NCBI GenBank assembly: GCA_947589145.1
Contig: CANQCB010000003.1
Span: 1-32,927, forward strand
Source: an uncultured Clostridia bacterium
GTDB lineage: Bacteria > Bacillota > Clostridia > Christensenellales > Pumilibacteraceae
Length of the DNA: 32,927 nt
Reading direction: 5' to 3'
A program made the translations under genes and the position numbers. The notes beneath the pieces were generated by a model that had not been told where the DNA came from, did not search any database, and worked only from the letters and a program-made list of their open reading frames with translations. The stretch's first letter is position 1; each line of letters begins with the position of its first letter. Positions 6,843 through 15,807 of the stretch are shown in pieces.

Positions 6843-9800
6843 TCAGTTGTTCTTGGGCTTTCTCTTTCTGAATCTGATGAGGTAAATTATCAAGCCTGCG
6901 ATAAGGAGAACGCCTACGATTATAAGCACGATCGCAAGAGTTGCCGTGGAACTCGACGATATGCTGCTCTTGCCTACTACCGTGATGTACTTATCCGTCG
7001 TCGAAGTGTTGCCCGCAGCGTCGGTTACGCTGTATACGACGCGGTAAGTGCCCGCCTGAGTGAAGGTGTAAGGCTCGGTGCCGCTGTAAGGTCTCGTCTT
7101 GTGGTTTACGGTTACCACAGCATCGCCTGCCGGGTTGTAAAGAACCTTCGAATAGGTGTAAGTCGAACTCTCCGATTCGTCGAGAATGATCTCCGCAAAT
7201 CCGAACGTGTCGTTTACGCTGACTGTGACGTTTTGATCTACGGAAACGTTCTTACCGTTGATCGATCCGATATTTGCGATATGGAATTGCGGCGCGATAA
7301 CGTCGCCTGCTTTTATCGTGAAAGTTGCGCTTGCGGTCTGATCGTTGGGCATCGTCGCGGTATAGGTTACCGTGTACGTTCCGTCTACCTTCGCCTCGAA
7401 CAGGAATTCGTTGCCTACGAGTTCGTCGCCGTCATATCCCGCGGGAAGAACGTCGCCTTTCTTGGTCGTCTCTACTCTGTTGCCGTTGGGGTCCGTAACC
7501 GTTACGGAGATCTTGCTTGCGTTGCTCGTTGCAGAGGAAGCGCTGACGTTGGGAAGTTTTACAAATTCGTGCGTCGTCACGCCGTCTACCGTTTTGGAAA
7601 TCGGAGTGTATGACGGCATGGGTTCGCCGATAACGCGGAACGTTGCCTCAGCGCTATCCGAAGCCGTGGAAGTAACCAAGGTAGCGACGCTCTCGCTTTC
7701 GTTGTCGATGAAATTACCGTTTGCAAGCGACTTGCCCGCATAAACGCCCGTATTGCCGTCCGCATACTTATAAGTTATAAGGCTGTTGTCGGTAGCGTCG
7801 GCATTTTCCGCGGTGCCGTATACAAACGCGTAGTCGCTTATCTGATAGGTTTCGGCGTCCTTTGCGACGAATTCGCTACCCATGAGAGTAAATCTGCCGC
7901 CTTTGATCGAACGAAGTATCCCGATTTTTTCTCCGGTTATCTGAGTGGTGTATTCCGTTTCGAGATAATAAGTTTTGTTTACTTCGATGTCGGTAGGAAG
8001 CGCGGTTGCCGTTCCCGTATCCGCGCTGCCGCTGCTTTCGACAGTCACGAACGCAAGTTTTACGCTGCTCTTGCCAGATACGTGGAAGCCGCGCGCTACG
8101 AGCATATAAGTGCCTGCGGTGGTGGGAGTGAAACGAATGTTATCCACGTGGATAAGAGTCGTGCCGCCCGTGCCGTTATCGCTGTAAGTCTCGAAAGAAA
8201 CTATCTCGTCTTTATTGTCGACGTTCTTGCCGTCGCCGTCCTTAATGCGCTTGACGTACAGTTCGAAGCCGACATAGTTGCGGTTCTCGATCGAGCCGTA
8301 GTCTATGGAGAACGAACCGAAGCCGTATTCCTGTCCGACTTTGCCATTTTCGGAATTAAGTCCGTTGGTAGCGAATACAGGCTCGTAATTAGCGCCCTCT
8401 GCGGTGCCGTCGATGATATCGACTTTTTCCATTTTATATGCGCTTTGACCTACGGAGTCGGTTGCGCGCAACGCTACGTAAGCGCCCTTGGTCAAGTCGC
8501 TTACCGTCACGGTCTGCTCGTCGCCGTTAACGTCGTCCATCGTGAAGGTATGCTCGCCGTCTTCGACTTTGAGCGTCGCAACGTTCGTTCCGGAAGCGGC
8601 GTTGAGCGCGATAGCTTTGCCCGCGTCGAGCCAACCTGCGATCAATTCGTCGGTAATGTTTTCGTCGAACGAAAGATTTTCGTCGCTGTCGGTTGCGTTA
8701 AGGGTCTGATCGAATATGATGTAATATTCCGTTCCGAGACGGGCGTCCTCGCGATCGTTTGCCTTGACGTTCGTTATGGATTGAGTGGTCTCATATTCTC
8801 TGAAAACGAAATAGTCGGGGGTTTCGAAGTTGACGGTCGGGAGCGTGGCGTCGGTAAACGACGAATTAAGTTCGATGGTATAGCTGTTCGACTTGCTGTT
8901 TTTGCCGTCAAAATACGAATATCTGACGTTGTACGTTCCCGTGTTATTGGAATCGTTTATCATGGAGAAGTTGAAGAAGCCCTTCGTGACCTTTTCCGCC
9001 TCGTCGTCATAATAGACAAAGGAATACGTGTTGTCGGGAATTTCCTCGACGTTGCCGTTTATCGTCCATTTACCCGATATCTTGCCGTCCGTTTCGCTGA
9101 CGGTAAATCCGTCCGCTTTGTTATATTCTTCGCTGAGCCAATATCTGAAGAAATAGTAAGTGCTGTCGGTGCTGCCGAAAGACGTGGAGCCGGAAACTCT
9201 CGATCTGCTCGAAGGCTCGGTAGCATATATATTCGAAATGGAAACAAATGTCTTGGTGTTCTGAGAACGCTGCAAATTGAAAGTTACGGTGAGGTTCGAT
9301 TGCCCGTTGTTATCGACGAGTTCGGGAATCGGGAATTGAATGTTGGTATCCGTTACTTCAACGGTAGCGCTTGCGTTTTCCGCGTCCTGCTTGTTGACTC
9401 TGAGTCCCCAAGCGGAAGGAATAAGGCTCTGATCGAAAGACTTGACTACGGGAGCGGTGGTATCCGACGCGGTAAGAGTGAAAGTCTGCGCGGCAATATC
9501 TTCGCCGTTACCCGTGCTGTCGATCACGCTGTAAGAAAGTCTGTACGCTCCGTCCTCGGTGGGATAGAACGACATGAAGTTGCTGTTATCGAAAATGGCG
9601 GGGACCGCTTCGGCAATGTCCGTCGTCGTCTCTCTCTCGCCTTCCGCGGTGTAAGAGTAGCGCTCGGTCGTGCCTTTCTTGTAATACAACGATTTATCGT
9701 TCGCGTCCTTAGCCGCATAGCCGGTGGACTTGTCCACTACCACTTCGGGAACGTCGTATTCCGTGCCGTCGTAGGTGTGCTTGACGGTTATCCGAGTTAC

Positions 9801-10601
9801 GACGCGATTACCGTCGAAGTTATCCGTTACGGTCGCGGGCTGAATGTCGAACTTCGTGTTGGTCGAACTGTTCTGCGTAACGCCGTTTACCGACATGGTA
9901 GGCGCTTTGGTATCTTCGAATTTATCCTGTACTTGCACGGTATAGTCGACGCTTTCGATATTATCGCCGCCGCCCACTTTTGCATAGTACGTTATGAAAT
10001 ACATACCGTTCTCTTCGGGGGTGATCTCAACGCCCTCGTCAAGTTCGGCCTTGCTGTGCTCTTCCGTTTTGCCGGAAGGTAACGTTATCTTTGCGAAAAT
10101 ATTATTGCCGCCGTCCTCCGCTCTTACGGGAAGAAGCGCCTCCTCTTCCTCGTCGTTATAGTATAACGTTGCGGTGGGAAGCGTAAACGCGTCGGAATTT
10201 GCGCGATATGTCGGAACTACTACTTTGCTGTTGTCGACAACGAGCTTGTATTCATATTCCATATAGCATTCCACGCCGTAGGTATAACTTGCATACTCGC
10301 CCTGATCTTCGACGGTAAACGTAATCTCGTAAATACCGACCTGATTGGCGGTTACCTTGTTGCTTTCCGGCGTAATTTCTTTTCCGCTCGGATCGGTAAC
10401 CGTTACCGTTGCGCCAACCGACGTGGGAACGGTAATTTCATCGCCGTACGCTACGCGATCGACTATTTTGGCGTCGACGATTTCCGTTGCCTCGGCGGCA
10501 TTTACGGGTCTTTGCCCGATAAACGCGCCGGTCATTATAAACGCAAACGCCATAATAATCGCTGCCGCTACGGCAATTATTTTGCTTAATCTTTTAGACA
10601 T
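6843..10601 (-). CDS. Large secreted, membrane-anchored surface protein with Ig-like (Big/HYR-like) repeats
   Basis: N-terminal signal peptide (MSKRLSKIIAVAAAIIMAFAF...VNAAEA); repeated 'GTYTVTYTAT..', 'GTYRVVYSVTDAAGNTS' motifs; C-terminal TM plus basic tail (IVLIIVGVLLIAGLIIYLIRFRKRKPKNN); no LPXTG. Confidence 0.85.
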   Translation of the reverse strand: MSKRLSKIIAVAAAIIMAFAFIMTGAFIGQRPVNAAEATEIVDAKIVDRVAYGDEITVPTSVGATVTVTDPSGKEITPESNKVTANQVGIYEITFTVEDQGEYASYTYGVECYMEYEYKLVVDNSKVVVPTYRANSDAFTLPTATLYYNDEEEEALLPVRAEDGGNNIFAKITLPSGKTEEHSKAELDEGVEITPEENGMYFITYYAKVGGGDNIESVDYTVQVQDKFEDTKAPTMSVNGVTQNSSTNTKFDIQPATVTDNFDGNRVVTRITVKHTYDGTEYDVPEVVVDKSTGYAAKDANDKSLYYKKGTTERYSYTAEGERETTTDIAEAVPAIFDNSNFMSFYPTEDGAYRLSYSVIDSTGNGEDIAAQTFTLTASDTTAPVVKSFDQSLIPSAWGLRVNKQDAENASATVEVTDTNIQFPIPELVDNNGQSNLTVTFNLQRSQNTKTFVSISNIYATEPSSRSRVSGSTSFGSTDSTYYFFRYWLSEEYNKADGFTVSETDGKISGKWTINGNVEEIPDNTYSFVYYDDEAEKVTKGFFNFSMINDSNNTGTYNVRYSYFDGKNSKSNSYTIELNSSFTDATLPTVNFETPDYFVFREYETTQSITNVKANDREDARLGTEYYIIFDQTLNATDSDENLSFDENITDELIAGWLDAGKAIALNAASGTNVATLKVEDGEHTFTMDDVNGDEQTVTVSDLTKGAYVALRATDSVGQSAYKMEKVDIIDGTAEGANYEPVFATNGLNSENGKVGQEYGFGSFSIDYGSIENRNYVGFELYVKRIKDGDGKNVDNKDEIVSFETYSDNGTGGTTLIHVDNIRFTPTTAGTYMLVARGFHVSGKSSVKLAFVTVESSGSADTGTATALPTDIEVNKTYYLETEYTTQITGEKIGILRSIKGGRFTLMGSEFVAKDAETYQISDYAFVYGTAENADATDNSLITYKYADGNTGVYAGKSLANGNFIDNESESVATLVTSTASDSAEATFRVIGEPMPSYTPISKTVDGVTTHEFVKLPNVSASSATSNASKISVTVTDPNGNRVETTKKGDVLPAGYDGDELVGNEFLFEAKVDGTYTVTYTATMPNDQTASATFTIKAGDVIAPQFHIANIGSINGKNVSVDQNVTVSVNDTFGFAEIILDESESSTYTYSKVLYNPAGDAVVTVNHKTRPYSGTEPYTFTQAGTYRVVYSVTDAAGNTSTTDKYITVVGKSSISSSSTATLAIVLIIVGVLLIAGLIIYLIRFRKRKPKNN

Positions 10602-10646
10602 TTGGATTTCTCCTTCGATAGTTACTCTTTATAGGCTAACAGAATA

Positions 10647-10676
10647 AGTATATCTTATAATACTCTGCTTTGTCAA
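10647..10676 (-). promoter_or_regulatory. Promoter TTGACA-18-TATACT for the surface protein gene
   Basis: TTGACA at 10676-10671, TATACT at 10652-10647; RBS AAGGAGA before ATG at 10601. Confidence 0.65.
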
Positions 10677-10706
10677 ATGAAATAGCGTTAATTATGTTAT
10701 TTTTCC

Positions 10707-11981
10707 TCACTCCAACACGCGTATGAGGTTTTCCACTCTGTTCGTGCCGTCGTATTTTTCGATTTCGCTTACGGCGCGGCGCACGTCGCTCTCTTTGCAA
10801 GCGTGCGTGAGGAAGAAAATCGCCGCTCTGCCGTTTTCCCCTTTTTGTATCAGGTTCTCGATACTCACGTTGTTTTTCGCGAACACGTTGGAAAGCGAAG
10901 CAAGAACGCCCGTCGCGTCATTAACCGATATGGAAACGTAATATTTGCAAACGTAGTCCGACGAGATCTCCACATCCGCCTTGCCGCTGTTGTCGAAGTC
11001 CGAGTAAAGCGGCGAAACGCGCTTGGCGGCGTATACTATGTCGCTTACTATCGCGCTGCCCGTCGGCCGAGCGCCCGCGCCTCTTCCGTAGAACATGAGG
11101 TCGTCGACAAAGTCGCCGTTCAAGAACACCGCGTTGAAACTGCCGCCCACTCCCGCAAGCGGGTGCGACTTCGGCACGAATGTGGGGTGAACGCGCACTT
11201 CCACGCCGTCGCCCGTTCTCTTTCCGATCGCAAGCAGCTTTATGACGTACCCCATTTCGCTGCCCATTTTTATGTCGGTCTTGGTTATTTTGGTGATACC
11301 CTCGCGATAAACGCAGGTATAAGGCACGCAGGTGTGGAATGCAAGCGACGAGAGTATGGAAAGTTTATAAGCCGCGTCGTAGCCCTCTACGTCCGAAGTC
11401 GGATCGAATTCCGCATAGCCGAGTTGTTGCGCCTCTTTGAGAGCCGCTTCGTAACTCATTCCCTCTTCGGTCATTTTGGTGAGAATGTAATTGGTCGTGC
11501 CGTTTATTATGCCCACGAGCGAATTGATACGGTTCGCCTGCAAACTCTCTTCGAGCGCTCTTATGATAGGCACGCCGCCCACGCAGGACGCTTCGAAATA
11601 CAGCCCGGCGCCGCCTTTCTTTGCCGCCGCTTCGAGTTCGGGCCAATGTTTGGAAATCAATTCCTTGTTCGCCGTCACCACGTTTTTACCCGAGAGCAGT
11701 ACTTTTTCGATAAAAGTTTTCGCGGGCTCGACGCCGCCCATGGTCTCCACCACGACGGAAATGTCTTTGTCCGCCGCGATCTCGTCCACGCTCGACGCCG
11801 CCTTTTCTTCGGGTATGCCGAAAGAACGAATGCGTTCGAGATTTTTATCCAGCACTTTCTTTACGCGAAAGTCGATCCCCTGATTTTTAAGCAGAAAATC
11901 GTGATTTTTCGTGAGTATTTCATAAGTCCCGCCGCCGACGGTGCCTATTCCCATTATTGCTACGTTTACGATTTTGTCCAT
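10707..11981 (-). CDS. hom: Homoserine dehydrogenase with C-terminal ACT domain
   Basis: 'VAIMGIGTVGGGTYEIL', 'VVTANKELIS', 'GIINGTTNYILTKM', 'EFDPTSDVEGYDAAYKLSIL'; C-terminal ACT-like segment. Confidence 0.95.
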   Translation of the reverse strand: MDKIVNVAIMGIGTVGGGTYEILTKNHDFLLKNQGIDFRVKKVLDKNLERIRSFGIPEEKAASSVDEIAADKDISVVVETMGGVEPAKTFIEKVLLSGKNVVTANKELISKHWPELEAAAKKGGAGLYFEASCVGGVPIIRALEESLQANRINSLVGIINGTTNYILTKMTEEGMSYEAALKEAQQLGYAEFDPTSDVEGYDAAYKLSILSSLAFHTCVPYTCVYREGITKITKTDIKMGSEMGYVIKLLAIGKRTGDGVEVRVHPTFVPKSHPLAGVGGSFNAVFLNGDFVDDLMFYGRGAGARPTGSAIVSDIVYAAKRVSPLYSDFDNSGKADVEISSDYVCKYYVSISVNDATGVLASLSNVFAKNNVSIENLIQKGENGRAAIFFLTHACKESDVRRAVSEIEKYDGTNRVENLIRVLE

Positions 11982-11992
11982 TTTTTATCCTT

Positions 11993-12766
11993 TTATTGTT
12001 GTCTGTTGAGTTTGTATATTATGTTCAGTCCGCGAAGCGTCAGCGTTCTGTCCGTAATGTCGATCACGTCGCTGTTTTTCCTTATTATTTCCGAAAGACC
12101 GCCCGTCGCCACCACTTTGGCGTCGGAGTATCCCGTTTCTTCGCGAATGAGGCGAACAATGCGTTCCGCCATGCCGATATAGCCCTGCAAAAGTCCGGAC
12201 TGCATGTTCGTTATGGTTGTCCGACCGACGACCTTGCTCGGGAGCGTAAGTTCTATTTTGGGCAATTTTTCCGCCGAACGGGAAAGCGCGTCCGCCGCGC
12301 TTTTCAAGCCGTGCCCTATCGCGCCGCCGAGGAACTCGCCTTTCTCGCTGATGACGTTGAAAGTCGTCGCCGTGCCGCAATCTATCGTTATGCAAGGACC
12401 GCCGTAAAGGTAATACGCCGCGACGGAATTGACTATCCTGTCCGCGCCCACCTCTTTGGGGTTGTCGTATTTTATGTTTATTCCCGTCTTTATCCCCGAA
12501 CCGACCACGAGAGGTTTTACGCCGATATAGTCGTCGCAAACGTGCTCGAACGTATAGTTCAGTCCCGGCTTGACCGAGGACATTATCGTGCCGTTCACGC
12601 TCTCGGGCGCAATGCTTTTGGCGCGGAATTGGGAGAGAATGTCCAGCCCGTATTCGTCGCCCGTGCGCTGCTGCAACGTTGACAGACGGAAAGAATGAAT
12701 GAGTTTGTCCCCGTCGAATACGCCTATTTTTATGTTGGTATTGCCTATGTCGATCGCAAGTAACAA
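11993..12766 (-). CDS. coaX: Type III pantothenate kinase
   Basis: 'MLLAIDIGNTNIKIGVFDGDKL', 'GADRIVNSVAAYYLYGGPCITIDCGTATTFNVI'. Confidence 0.95.
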   Translation of the reverse strand: MLLAIDIGNTNIKIGVFDGDKLIHSFRLSTLQQRTGDEYGLDILSQFRAKSIAPESVNGTIMSSVKPGLNYTFEHVCDDYIGVKPLVVGSGIKTGINIKYDNPKEVGADRIVNSVAAYYLYGGPCITIDCGTATTFNVISEKGEFLGGAIGHGLKSAADALSRSAEKLPKIELTLPSKVVGRTTITNMQSGLLQGYIGMAERIVRLIREETGYSDAKVVATGGLSEIIRKNSDVIDITDRTLTLRGLNIIYKLNRQQ

Positions 12767-12777
12767 TATCTTTCTCC

Positions 12778-13626
12778 TTAAATTTCCCCGTCGCTTTGTA
12801 CGACCTTTCGCGTTGTTTTTTTCGATGCGCCCGATACGTCGAGATGTAAGCCGCGGCGCATGCCGAATATTACCATCGGCGCGACGACGACCGTTATGAG
12901 GAGTTCGGGAAGAAAGTTCACGACGGTGAGCGTTGCATAAAACGCCGAAAGAGATTTATACGTGTCCGATATATACGACACGAGAGTCAGCATGGGAAGC
13001 ACGAGCGCGGTGTTCGAAACCACCGTAAACAGCGAACCCACGCAAAGCGAAAAATGTTCGAGTTTTCGCGTCGAGTCCTCCGCTTTTGCCGTTTCCACCG
13101 CCAAAAGCAAGCCGATCGAAAGCAGCGCGCCGAGTACGAAAAGTACGAGATAGAGGAAGAACAGCGAGCCCGCGTTACCCATTACGAGAAAGCATATCAT
13201 TCCCGAAACGTCGGAGGTCAGCATAAGCACCGGCAACGTCAGACCGAGACGGAATTTTTTGACGATGAACAATATTCCCTTGCCCGCAAGTTGCGCAAGT
13301 TTATACATACCGTACCCGATCATGCCCACGAACATACGCGGCACTATCGACGCAAGCGGATTCTGAAACAACGGGCTCGGGAATATGAATGCCAATATGA
13401 ACGACACTATTCCGAACATTACGCCCGCGGCTATCGCGTAATAGAACTTATTGTGCGCAAGCGAAAACGTTACCACGCTGATGAGCGCGCACACGGCAAG
13501 CGCCTGACCGCCGAGGGCAACAAGCCCGAACGAGTATGCTTTGTCAAGCAAGTTGGCGACTATTATGACCGCCGCCATTATCGCAAGGGTCGCGATAACG
13601 CGAGAGGGACTCTCCGATTTTTTCAT
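12778..13626 (-). CDS. Multi-spanning membrane protein, ECF transporter S-component-like
   Basis: Hydrophobic ORF with about 6 TM segments, 'ISVVTFSLAHNKFYYAIAAGVMFGIVSFILAFIFPSP...IVPRMFVGMIGYGMYKL'; AAGGAGG RBS; 11-nt gap to coaX. Confidence 0.65.
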   Translation of the reverse strand: MKKSESPSRVIATLAIMAAVIIVANLLDKAYSFGLVALGGQALAVCALISVVTFSLAHNKFYYAIAAGVMFGIVSFILAFIFPSPLFQNPLASIVPRMFVGMIGYGMYKLAQLAGKGILFIVKKFRLGLTLPVLMLTSDVSGMICFLVMGNAGSLFFLYLVLFVLGALLSIGLLLAVETAKAEDSTRKLEHFSLCVGSLFTVVSNTALVLPMLTLVSYISDTYKSLSAFYATLTVVNFLPELLITVVVAPMVIFGMRRGLHLDVSGASKKTTRKVVQSDGEI

Positions 13627-13645
13627 TTTTGCCTCCTTGTCGAAC

Positions 13646-13657
13646 CCCGACGTCGGG
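13646..13657. repeat. 12-bp perfect palindrome CCCGACGTCGGG just upstream of the S-component RBS
   Basis: Read directly; can also form an RNA hairpin. Confidence 0.6.
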
Positions 13658-13686
13658 TGTCCGCACGGAAAATATGTATTTCGAGT

Positions 13687-13707
13687 CGCACGTCTTTCGA
13701 CTGTGCG
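13687..13707 (-). promoter_or_regulatory. Leader RNA hairpin with GAAA tetraloop (CGCAC-A-GTC-GAAA-GAC-GTGCG)
   Basis: 8-bp stem with one bulged A, in the ~110-nt leader of the S-component/coaX/hom transcript. Confidence 0.5.
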
Positions 13708-13735
13708 CTTTCAAGCATTTCTACACGCTTTCGAT

Positions 13736-13764
13736 ATTTTAACATTTTTTGAGGCAAAAATCAA
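13736..13764 (-). promoter_or_regulatory. Promoter TTGATT-17-TAAAAT for S component-coaX-hom
   Basis: TTGATT at 13764-13759, TAAAAT at 13741-13736. Confidence 0.55.
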
Positions 13765-13797
13765 GAAAAATCACATATAAACATATATAAACAAGCG

Positions 13798-13835
13798 CAA
13801 ACAAAAAGAGAACCTCTCGCTTTGGAGAGGTTCGT
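13798..13835 (-). terminator. Rho-independent terminator of the Cys-rich small ORF
   Basis: Minus strand AACCTCTC-CAAAGC-GAGAGGTT followed by CTCTTTTTGTTT. Confidence 0.85.
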
Positions 13836-13870
13836 TTCCTTCGATACTTTTCTTATGTATTCGAAGCGTT

Positions 13871-14047
13871 TTACTTGCAGCAGCAATCGTGAGATCCGCA
13901 GCACGATAACAAAAGCAGTATCGTCACAAGGTCGCAGCAGTCGATTTTCTTGTCGCAGCAGCCGCAACCGCCGCCGCATACCAAGAGAAGCAGGATTATC
14001 GTGCAGATATCGCAACCGCCGCATCCGCAGTTATTCTGACCGAACAT
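13871..14047 (-). CDS. 58-aa cysteine-rich hydrophobic small protein (15 Cys), similar to clostridial 'high-cysteine' small ORFs
   Basis: Translation MFGQNNCGCGGCDICTIILLLLVCGGGCGCCDKKIDCCDLVTILLLLSCCGSHDCCCK*; AAGGAGG RBS; own terminator. Below the size cutoff of the supplied ORF track. Confidence 0.85.
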   Translation of the reverse strand: MFGQNNCGCGGCDICTIILLLLVCGGGCGCCDKKIDCCDLVTILLLLSCCGSHDCCCK

Positions 14048-14243
14048 AGTTTTTCCTCCTTGTTTTGTATTTCTTTTCGGATATTATCAATGCAAGGGGC
14101 GGCGCGCGCGTACCCGCCCGCTCGCATTCTTCCTCATTTGTTTATCCGCAGGTTCTTCCGCATGAGGATATCCTATTTCATAGTATTTTTCATTCGGTCA
14201 AAGTGTTACAAAAATTCGGGAAGCGTAAAGCAACTCTTTTTTC

Positions 14244-14273
14244 TTGACATTGTTCCCTCTCATATAGTAGAAT
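14244..14273 (+). promoter_or_regulatory. Promoter TTGACA-18-TAGAAT for glyS
   Basis: TTGACA 14244-14249, TAGAAT 14268-14273. Confidence 0.65.
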
Positions 14274-14332
14274 TTGAAGGTCGAAAAATTCGAAAGGCGG
14301 CGACTTTGCCGTTTGTATCCAAGGAGAAATTT

Positions 14333-15703
14333 ATGAAAGCGACTATGGATAAACTCGTCAATCTTTGCAAGGGTCGGGGAATTATTTTTCCCGGCAGCGA
14401 GATTTACGGCGGAATGGGCAACACGTGGGATTACGGTCCCGTCGGCGTGGAGATCAAAAACAATCTCAAACGCGCTTGGTGGAAAAGATTCGTGCAGGAA
14501 AGCGACAACTCTTTCGGAGTGGACGCCGCTATTCTCATGAACAGCCGCGTTTGGGACGCCAGCGGTCACACGACCTCTTTCACCGATCCCAAGATGGATT
14601 GCAAAAATTGCAAAACGCGGCACCGTGCGGATAACCTCATCGAAGCGCATTCCAAGGGCGCGGTCAATCCCGACACCATGACGAACGAGGAAATGGAAGC
14701 GTATATCAAGGAACACCACGTCGTTTGTCCCAAGTGCGGCAAAAGCGATTTTACGCCCATACGCACTTTTAACCTCATGTTCGAGACCTCCCGCGGCGTT
14801 ACCGAAGAGGGTCAGAACGTCGTCTATCTCCGTCCCGAAACGGCTCAGGGCGAGTTCGTCAACTTCCTCAACGTTCAACGCACGACGCGCGCGAAAGTTC
14901 CCTTCGGGATCGGACAGATCGGCAAGGCGTTCCGTAACGAAATTACCCCCGGCAACTTCATTTTCCGCACCATCGAGTTCGAGCAAATGGAACACCAATG
15001 GTTCTGCAAAGAAGGCACGGACGCGAAATATTACGAAGAATTCAAGAAAAAGGCGTGGGACTTCCTCGTCGATCTCGGCTTCGACCCCGAGCATTTGCGG
15101 TTCAAGGATCACGACAAGCTGGCGCATTACGCAAAGTCCGCCTGCGACATTCAATATCTCTTCCCCATCGGTTGGAGCGAACTCAACGGCATTCACAACC
15201 GTACGAATTACGACCTCTCGCGTCACGCGGAATTTTCGGGCAAAGCGATGGATTATCTCGATCCCGTTACCAACGAAAAGTATATCCCCTACGTCATCGA
15301 GTACTCGATCGGCGCGGATCGGCTTATGCTTGCCGCTCTCACCGAGGCGTATGACGAGGAAACTCTGGACGGCGGAGATACGCGCGTGGTTATGCACTTC
15401 CACCCCGCCGTTGCCGCTTATAAAGTCGCTGTCCTTCCCCTGCAAAAAAGTCTCGGAGACAAGGCGCGCGAAGTTTACAAAAAACTCTCGAAGTCGTTTA
15501 TGTGCGCCTATGACGAGGCGGGCTCTATCGGGAAGCGCTATCGCCGTCAGGACGAGATCGGTACGCCGTATTGCGTGACCGTCGATTTCGACACGGCAAA
15601 CGACAATACCGTCACGCTCCGCGACCGCGACAGCATGGAGCAGATAAGATTGAATATCGACGACGTCGCCGCTTATGTCGGAGAAAAAATCAAATTCGAT
15701 TGA
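14333..15703 (+). CDS. glyS: Glycyl-tRNA synthetase, single-chain (alpha2) type
   Basis: ATG with AAGGAG RBS; 'GIIFPGSEIYGGMGNTWDYGPVGVEIKNN', 'NLMFETSRGV', 'LRPETAQGEFVNF'. Confidence 0.97.
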   Translation: MKATMDKLVNLCKGRGIIFPGSEIYGGMGNTWDYGPVGVEIKNNLKRAWWKRFVQESDNSFGVDAAILMNSRVWDASGHTTSFTDPKMDCKNCKTRHRADNLIEAHSKGAVNPDTMTNEEMEAYIKEHHVVCPKCGKSDFTPIRTFNLMFETSRGVTEEGQNVVYLRPETAQGEFVNFLNVQRTTRAKVPFGIGQIGKAFRNEITPGNFIFRTIEFEQMEHQWFCKEGTDAKYYEEFKKKAWDFLVDLGFDPEHLRFKDHDKLAHYAKSACDIQYLFPIGWSELNGIHNRTNYDLSRHAEFSGKAMDYLDPVTNEKYIPYVIEYSIGADRLMLAALTEAYDEETLDGGDTRVVMHFHPAVAAYKVAVLPLQKSLGDKAREVYKKLSKSFMCAYDEAGSIGKRYRRQDEIGTPYCVTVDFDTANDNTVTLRDRDSMEQIRLNIDDVAAYVGEKIKFD

Positions 15704-15737
15704 TTTTCGTCCGAGCCGCGGCTTTTGACGGAATACG

Positions 15738-15765
15738 AAAAAGCGGGAAACTTCCCGCTTTTTTC
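15738..15765. terminator. Bidirectional terminator between convergent glyS and sbcC
   Basis: AAAAAGCGGGAA-act-TCCCGCTTTTTT. Confidence 0.9.
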
Positions 15766-15807
15766 ATGCGATCTTTTCCGCAAGACCGCTCGTTCTTTCG
15801 CATTTTA

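Noticed and set aside
8082-10082. Plus-strand 666-aa ORF opposite the surface protein
   Set aside because: Antisense shadow; no motifs and no RBS evidence.
10803-12182. Plus-strand 459-aa ORF opposite hom/coaX
   Set aside because: Antisense to two confidently identified genes.
13761-14024. 87-aa minus-strand and 75-aa plus-strand ORFs over the Cys-rich gene
   Set aside because: Wrong frames; the 58-aa Cys-rich frame has the RBS, the distinctive composition and the terminator.
14060-14332. N-terminal extension of glyS, or a T-box leader
   Set aside because: The promoter at 14244-14273 and the RBS/ATG at 14333 define a ~50-nt leader, too short for a T-box; the extension has no synthetase similarity.
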